Source of the DNA: Solobacterium sp. | Lineage (GTDB): Bacteria; Bacillota_I; Bacilli_A; Erysipelotrichales; Erysipelotrichaceae | Direction of reading: 5' to 3' | DNA length: 18,434 nt | Assembly (NCBI GenBank): GCA_017536845.1 | Contig: JAFWCP010000125.1 | Span: 1-18,434, forward strand | Shown: one piece after another, positions 15,283 through 18,434 of the stretch | Layout: each line of letters opens with the position of its first letter | How positions within the stretch are numbered: position 1 is the first letter of the stretch | Notes under the pieces: model-generated | The model's input: the letters and a program-made list of their open reading frames with translations, nothing else | What the model was told of the DNA's origin: nothing | The model's database searches: none | Position numbers and translations under genes: made by a program

Positions 15283-15579
15283 TCAGAATGCTTCTCCTCG
15301 GGAACTCTTTCTTGCTTTTTTGAGGTTGATTGTATACGCAATACCCTTGTTTCCGACGTACGGTTTGATGTAGACCGGTACATCAATGCTTTCGCCCACT
15401 TCGAAATACGATTCAGGAGAGTAGTCCTGAAGATAATAGGTATTTCCGTTCTCGTCATTGACCGTATATGTCACGGATTCTGTTTTCGGGTTATCCTTCG
15501 GAACAAGCCTTTTTACTCTCGCCTCTATGGTTCCTGACAGGCGAAGACCTTTTGCTTCCTTAACGGTTGTTCTGCTCAT
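15283..15579 (-). CDS. Unrecognised 98-aa protein coupled to the IS110 transposase
   Basis: It starts MSRTTVKEAKGLRLSGTIEA at the ATG at 15579; a TTG at 15588 overlapping the transposase stop (TTGA) is an alternative start. The protein is soluble and mostly beta by eye: GTIEARVKRL, SVTYTVNDENGNTYYLQDY, ESIDVPVYIKPYV and AYTINLKKAR, with a basic tail. This alternation is suggestive of a small OB-fold-like or nucleic-acid-binding protein, but no motif proves it. GGGAAAGGG upstream can serve as ribosome binding site. It lies 5 nt after the transposase stop and before a bidirectional terminator. Such a partner is not standard for IS110. It could be a passenger, a transposition accessory factor, or a host gene picked up by chance. 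Confidence 0.7.
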   Translation of the reverse strand: MSRTTVKEAKGLRLSGTIEARVKRLVPKDNPKTESVTYTVNDENGNTYYLQDYSPESYFEVGESIDVPVYIKPYVGNKGIAYTINLKKARKSSRGEAF

Positions 15580-15584
15580 GATGC

Positions 15585-17036
15585 TCAACCCTTTCCCTTA
15601 ACATGCTTCCTGTACGGCTTTTGATTATTGATGAATTCCTTCACAAGAATGAAGAACTTTGAACCCAGACCCTTTACCGTATGCAAACGACAGATATAGT
15701 ACTCGTGCACCATTTCCTTTGTTGTATGTATGCCGGCTTTCTCTAACGCCTTCATATACCTTCTGAAGGCCGTATTCACATTGGTGAGTTCTTCGATCGT
15801 CATATCGACAACTTCAGGCTCTCTGGCAATCTGATAGCCTTCATAGGTGAATGGCTTTCCTGTCTTCTGCACCCAATACAGGGATACGGCAAGCCTTCTG
15901 GCAATGCCGGTTACAGCTTTCGCCCTCCTGCCTGATGTCAGCTGGATTCTGTAGCCCCACTCACCGAACGGCTCACTCCTGCGGTTAAGAAGGGCACTTG
16001 CCGCAAGCGAGAGCTTTGCGTGAAGAAGTTTATCACCCTTCCTTTTGGCTGTTGATATAACCTTGCCTGCAGATACCTTCAGGCTTGGATCAAGACCTGC
16101 ATATGCAGTGACTGCTTTGGCATTCGGAAACCTTGTCGGTGTAACGATCCTGCACAGCCATATTGATGCTGTATATTCACCGATTCCCGGAACAGTTGTA
16201 AGCAGATGAAGCATTTCATTGCCTTTCAGCTTTCCGCTTCCGGTTTCCCATTCCATGTCTTTCACTGCGGTGATGATCTGCTTATCGCATGCCCTGACCT
16301 TTTCCATGTATCTGTCATATTCTTCGTATTCATCCAGGAACATTTCTCTTGCCTGTTCGGGAATGCCCAGAGTGTGGATTCCGGTAAGGTCTTCGTCACC
16401 GTGCAATAAGGATTCGACATGCATCCTGACGGTCTGGTTCTTTGTTACGCTGCCTTCTCTTCCGGATGTATCTCCGAAACGCAGAAGGTTGGAATTGATT
16501 CTGTTGCCTGCTCTTGTGGCAAGCCTGGAATAGCTGTCTCTTTCTGCGACAAGCATGCGCAGCACCTGAATTCTTTCCGGTGCCACATAACTTGGCGGCC
16601 AGGTACCAAGCATATTCTGCAGACAAAGGTTTTTGGCATCGAGCTTATCGGTCTTGCGCAGTCCGGTGCGGGCAATTGCAGGGTTGATGACGGAAGGCTT
16701 TCCGCCCCATACAGCAATGACGGGCATATGGTACATGGCAGTTGACTCGATATTATATGTAAGCTCTTCGGAACTGACATTGATCTTTGGTGATGACTTT
16801 GATGTGATGATTTCGATAACCCATTCTCTGGCCTCCATGAGGGAAAGAATGTCGGTATCAAACTGTTTCTGGAACTCGAGAACGGAATCTTCGTTTCTTA
16901 CCATGACGGATATCTGTGCCATGGAACGGTGGACATCCAGCCCAACACCGTAAGCCCTTGCCGGCATGACTATGATTCCGTTGTCTTCGGGGATGACAGA
17001 TGATGAATGATCATCATGATTGTTGTTTTCAGACAT
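15585..17036 (-). CDS. IS110-family transposase (DEDD recombinase), long form
   Basis: A 483-aa protein. The N-terminal RuvC-like DEDD domain shows GVGLDVHRSMAQISVM (Asp34), NIESTAMYHMPVIAVW (Glu97) and RKTDKLDAKNL (Asp130, Asp133). The C-terminal Transposase_20-type domain has LTTVPGIGEYTASIWL (280-294) and FPNAKAVTAYAGLDPS, followed by VSAGKVISTAKRKG with a candidate catalytic Ser322. It is longer than common IS110 proteins (about 330-420 aa), with an acidic/His-rich N-terminal lead (1-25) and a C-terminal tail of roughly 80 residues after 400. It is intact. The only in-frame start is the ATG at 17036; the Shine-Dalgarno lies beyond a hairpin. IS110 recombinases act with a bridge RNA from the element end. 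Confidence 0.92.
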   Translation of the reverse strand: MSENNNHDDHSSSVIPEDNGIIVMPARAYGVGLDVHRSMAQISVMVRNEDSVLEFQKQFDTDILSLMEAREWVIEIITSKSSPKINVSSEELTYNIESTAMYHMPVIAVWGGKPSVINPAIARTGLRKTDKLDAKNLCLQNMLGTWPPSYVAPERIQVLRMLVAERDSYSRLATRAGNRINSNLLRFGDTSGREGSVTKNQTVRMHVESLLHGDEDLTGIHTLGIPEQAREMFLDEYEEYDRYMEKVRACDKQIITAVKDMEWETGSGKLKGNEMLHLLTTVPGIGEYTASIWLCRIVTPTRFPNAKAVTAYAGLDPSLKVSAGKVISTAKRKGDKLLHAKLSLAASALLNRRSEPFGEWGYRIQLTSGRRAKAVTGIARRLAVSLYWVQKTGKPFTYEGYQIAREPEVVDMTIEELTNVNTAFRRYMKALEKAGIHTTKEMVHEYYICRLHTVKGLGSKFFILVKEFINNQKPYRKHVKGKG

Positions 17037-17046
17037 GACAAAATCA

Positions 17047-17072
17047 CCGGAAGACCCACTTCCGGCCTCCTT
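17047..17072 (-). promoter_or_regulatory. Shine-Dalgarno separated from the start codon by a perfect hairpin
   Basis: On the minus strand AAGGAGG (17072-17066) is followed with no gap by CCGGAAG, TGGGT loop, CTTCCGG (17065-17047), then 10 nt to the transposase ATG. Unfolded spacing is 29 nt, too long; folded, the effective spacing is about 10 nt. No other ribosome binding site is visible near the ATG. Confidence 0.6.
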
Positions 17073-17335
17073 GAATTATGATGTGGTCGATTTGTTCAAT
17101 GCTTGCGCAGGTTCCAAAATTCAATTGTTCAAACGATTCTCAATCCGTATCGCTCATCTGATAAAATATCAGTACTGCGGCGGACAGGAAGACACTACTC
17201 TATAGAGCTCTCATCGCACTCATGACAAATTCTACAAAGCCGCAGAGGCCAAGTCTATTGTAGAGCACTCGCTGGTGCTATAGTATGAAGGTGGCTCTGG
17301 GTGTGAGAATGATCACATCAATAGTATAGAACAAA
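17073..17335 (-). ncRNA. Candidate IS110 bridge RNA region
   Basis: This is the noncoding leader of the transposase gene. Between 17196 and 17285 it folds as a multibranch: outer stem TACT(CT)ATAG with CTATAGTA (17196-17205 with 17278-17285, one 2-nt bulge), an inner stem TCTACAA/TTGTAGA (17231-17237 with 17258-17264) bearing a 20-nt loop, and GCAC/GTGC (17265-17268 with 17275-17278). Large loops on stems at the transposase 5' side are what IS110-group bridge RNAs look like. The strand is assumed to be that of the transposase. Ends and loop specificities are undetermined. Confidence 0.4.
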
Positions 17336-17400
17336 ATCCCATAATATTAAATACATGAATTTGAAAAATTATATATTTTATGTTCAGAGAGCGTTGAACT

Positions 17401-17736
17401 ATGAAAAATGAAAATGTGAACAATCAGATTATACTGAAAAATATACAAATTAAGATGCTTGAGCAACGAATTACACAAGTTGATTTAACTGCACATTTAG
17501 GGCTGAGTGCTGCAGTTTTTAATATGTGGAAAGACGGCAAATCGAAATCATATATGAAATACATTGATAAAATAGCCGACTATCTTGGCGTTTCCGTCGA
17601 TCAGCTTCAGGATACACGCGAGACTGAAATGCCTGATCACCTTACAGAAAACGAAAAGAAACTCATCCATAAACTCAGAACATTAACACCGGATCAGCGC
17701 CAGTTGGTCTTCAATATATTTGAAAATCTGCCGTAA
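17401..17736 (+). CDS. XRE-family helix-turn-helix regulator, orphan
   Basis: A 111-aa protein. Residues 8-70 form an XRE/Cro-type helix-turn-helix: LKNIQIKMLEQRITQVDLTA, HLGLSAAVFNMWKDGKS and YIDKIADYLGVSVDQL. The short C-terminal tail, LTENEKKLIHKLRTLTPDQR, resembles the end of many phage or ICE repressors. It probably acts as a dimeric DNA-binding repressor. The gene and its 60-bp upstream region are clearly more AT-rich than the rest of the window, suggesting foreign origin. It lies between the IS110 leader and an IS1182 transposase with no phage genes beside it. The ribosome binding site is weak (AGAGAG). A possible promoter is TTAAAT, 17 bp, TATATA just upstream. Confidence 0.85.
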   Translation: MKNENVNNQIILKNIQIKMLEQRITQVDLTAHLGLSAAVFNMWKDGKSKSYMKYIDKIADYLGVSVDQLQDTRETEMPDHLTENEKKLIHKLRTLTPDQRQLVFNIFENLP

Positions 17737-17776
17737 AAAATTGTGTGTTGTTCTCTTTTTGATCTCTTAGAGTAGT

Positions 17777-18434
17777 ATGTCCAAAAAACATTCAGATTAT
17801 AAACCAGATACTTATGAAAATCCATATGCTCGTGTGCAGCAGGCGCTGCCTCTTGAAATCGTAATCGATCTGAGCAGGGAAATTCCTGAAAATCATATTG
17901 CCCGGACTGTCTTCCGTGCCGTCGAGGAGTCAGGCGCCATCCGTTTTGTCAACTGCCGGGGACGTGATGAGCATGGCTTCAAAGGCATTGATATGCTTAA
18001 GGCTGTTATCCTTGCCTTTGCAATGCTCGGCTCTCCCTCTGTCCGCGATCTGGCGGATCTGGTAAAAAGCGATATCGCATTCAGGCTGATCTTCCCCGAT
18101 AAGACCCCTGGCTTTATGGCATTTCAGAGATTCATTCATGATGATCTGAAAGCTTCAGTTGAAGAAGTCTTTACAGCTGTCAATCTGTATATGAAGCATG
18201 TGCTTCCCGATGACATTGATCTGGAAAATGAATCGATAGACGGCACGAAAATCGAAGCCAATGCCAATAAGATGTCATTTGTATGGCGGAAGGCAACGGA
18301 TAAGTACAATAAGGACTGCATTGTCAAAATCTGCAAGACACTTGAACAGGTCATCAGGTATTTTGGCAGTGAAGGCTATAAGGAACACAGATTATCCATC
18401 TGCCGCAAAATAGATATGCCTTATCTTTTTGAGA
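17777..18434 (+). CDS. IS1182-family transposase, N-terminal part (cut by window end)
   Basis: The frame from the ATG at 17777 stays open for 219 codons to the window end. The product begins MSKKHSDYKPDTYENPYARV and contains GFKGIDMLKAVILAFAMLGS (an early DUF772-type region), then ESIDGTKIEANANKMSFVWR, the hallmark of IS1182/IS5-like DDE transposases, with the first catalytic Asp at about residue 155. About half or less of a typical protein (roughly 450-550 aa) is present. There is no obvious Shine-Dalgarno sequence. The start is only 40 nt after the XRE gene stop, so the element's left end must be in or near that gap or further left; terminal inverted repeats cannot be checked with one end. 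Confidence 0.88.
   Translation, partial: MSKKHSDYKPDTYENPYARVQQALPLEIVIDLSREIPENHIARTVFRAVEESGAIRFVNCRGRDEHGFKGIDMLKAVILAFAMLGSPSVRDLADLVKSDIAFRLIFPDKTPGFMAFQRFIHDDLKASVEEVFTAVNLYMKHVLPDDIDLENESIDGTKIEANANKMSFVWRKATDKYNKDCIVKICKTLEQVIRYFGSEGYKEHRLSICRKIDMPYLFE

Larger units (their letters stand above)
15265..17335 (-). mobile_element. IS110-family insertion sequence (approximate limits)
   Basis: It comprises the transposase, a translationally coupled 98-aa gene and a long noncoding leader. IS110 elements lack obvious terminal inverted repeats and make no consistent target duplication, so the ends cannot be fixed from one copy; the limits given are the outermost element-like features. Composition drops to AT-rich beyond about 17335, supporting a boundary there. 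Whether the 98-aa gene is inside the element is inferred from coupling. Confidence 0.5.

Noticed and set aside
15271..15286. Short tandem TTGTCAG repeat
   Set aside because: Only two copies with 9-bp period, overlapping a stop codon; compatible with chance and not a CRISPR array.
15237..15458. A 73-codon minus-strand frame overlapping the 98-aa gene
   Set aside because: It is out of frame with the coupled gene, has no ribosome binding site and runs into the terminator hairpin.
1..18434. CRISPR arrays, tRNA or rRNA genes, known riboswitches
   Set aside because: No regularly spaced direct repeats, cloverleaf or conserved rRNA/aptamer sequence was seen on either strand; small divergent RNAs could be missed by eye.

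Overview
The window looks like chromosomal DNA from a gut-type Bacillota, probably in or near the Erysipelotrichales. This placement is an inference from strong AAGGAGG-type ribosome binding sites, sigma-A promoters, the MaeKR/MaePE malate module and the IS content; no rRNA or other decisive marker is present. The left two thirds is moderately GC-rich, compact and ordinary metabolic DNA. The right third is a landing zone for insertion sequences.

Layout. 1-296 (minus): start of a secreted protein, cut by the window edge. 425-3198 (plus): tight cluster of a YgiQ-type radical SAM protein, a small alpha/beta-hydrolase esterase and a YciI-like protein, closed by a 14-bp hairpin. 3272-9343 (minus): malate utilisation locus. 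MaeK (sensor kinase) and MaeR (response regulator) overlap by 8 nt and end at a terminator. A separate promoter then drives MaeP (2-hydroxycarboxylate transporter), MaeE (malic enzyme) and a type-2 malate/lactate dehydrogenase. TTTGAAAGT repeats lie next to the maeP promoter and upstream of maeK, and are the best candidate MaeR sites. Together the genes would sense external malate, import it, decarboxylate it to pyruvate and, through the third enzyme, possibly reduce pyruvate to lactate.

9545-11343 (plus): a cytoplasmic GH27 alpha-galactosidase, then a double-zinc-ribbon protein whose promoter contains a perfect TGACCG-A-CGGTCA palindrome. About 11442-13180 (minus): an apparently intact IS200/IS605-family element with HUH transposase TnpA, a TnpB with all catalytic residues, and terminal hairpins including a likely omega-RNA end. 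13278-14795 (plus): a cytoplasmic 5'-nucleotidase-family enzyme whose extended -10 promoter abuts the element's left end.

14946-18434: a 74-aa small protein; an IS110-family transposase (483 aa, long C-terminus) translationally coupled to an unrecognised 98-aa protein and preceded by a structured 360-nt leader that could encode a bridge RNA; an AT-rich orphan XRE-type regulator; and the start of an IS1182-family transposase cut by the window end. The most novel material is in the IS110 unit: the coupled small gene, the foldable leader, and a hairpin placed exactly between Shine-Dalgarno sequence and start codon.
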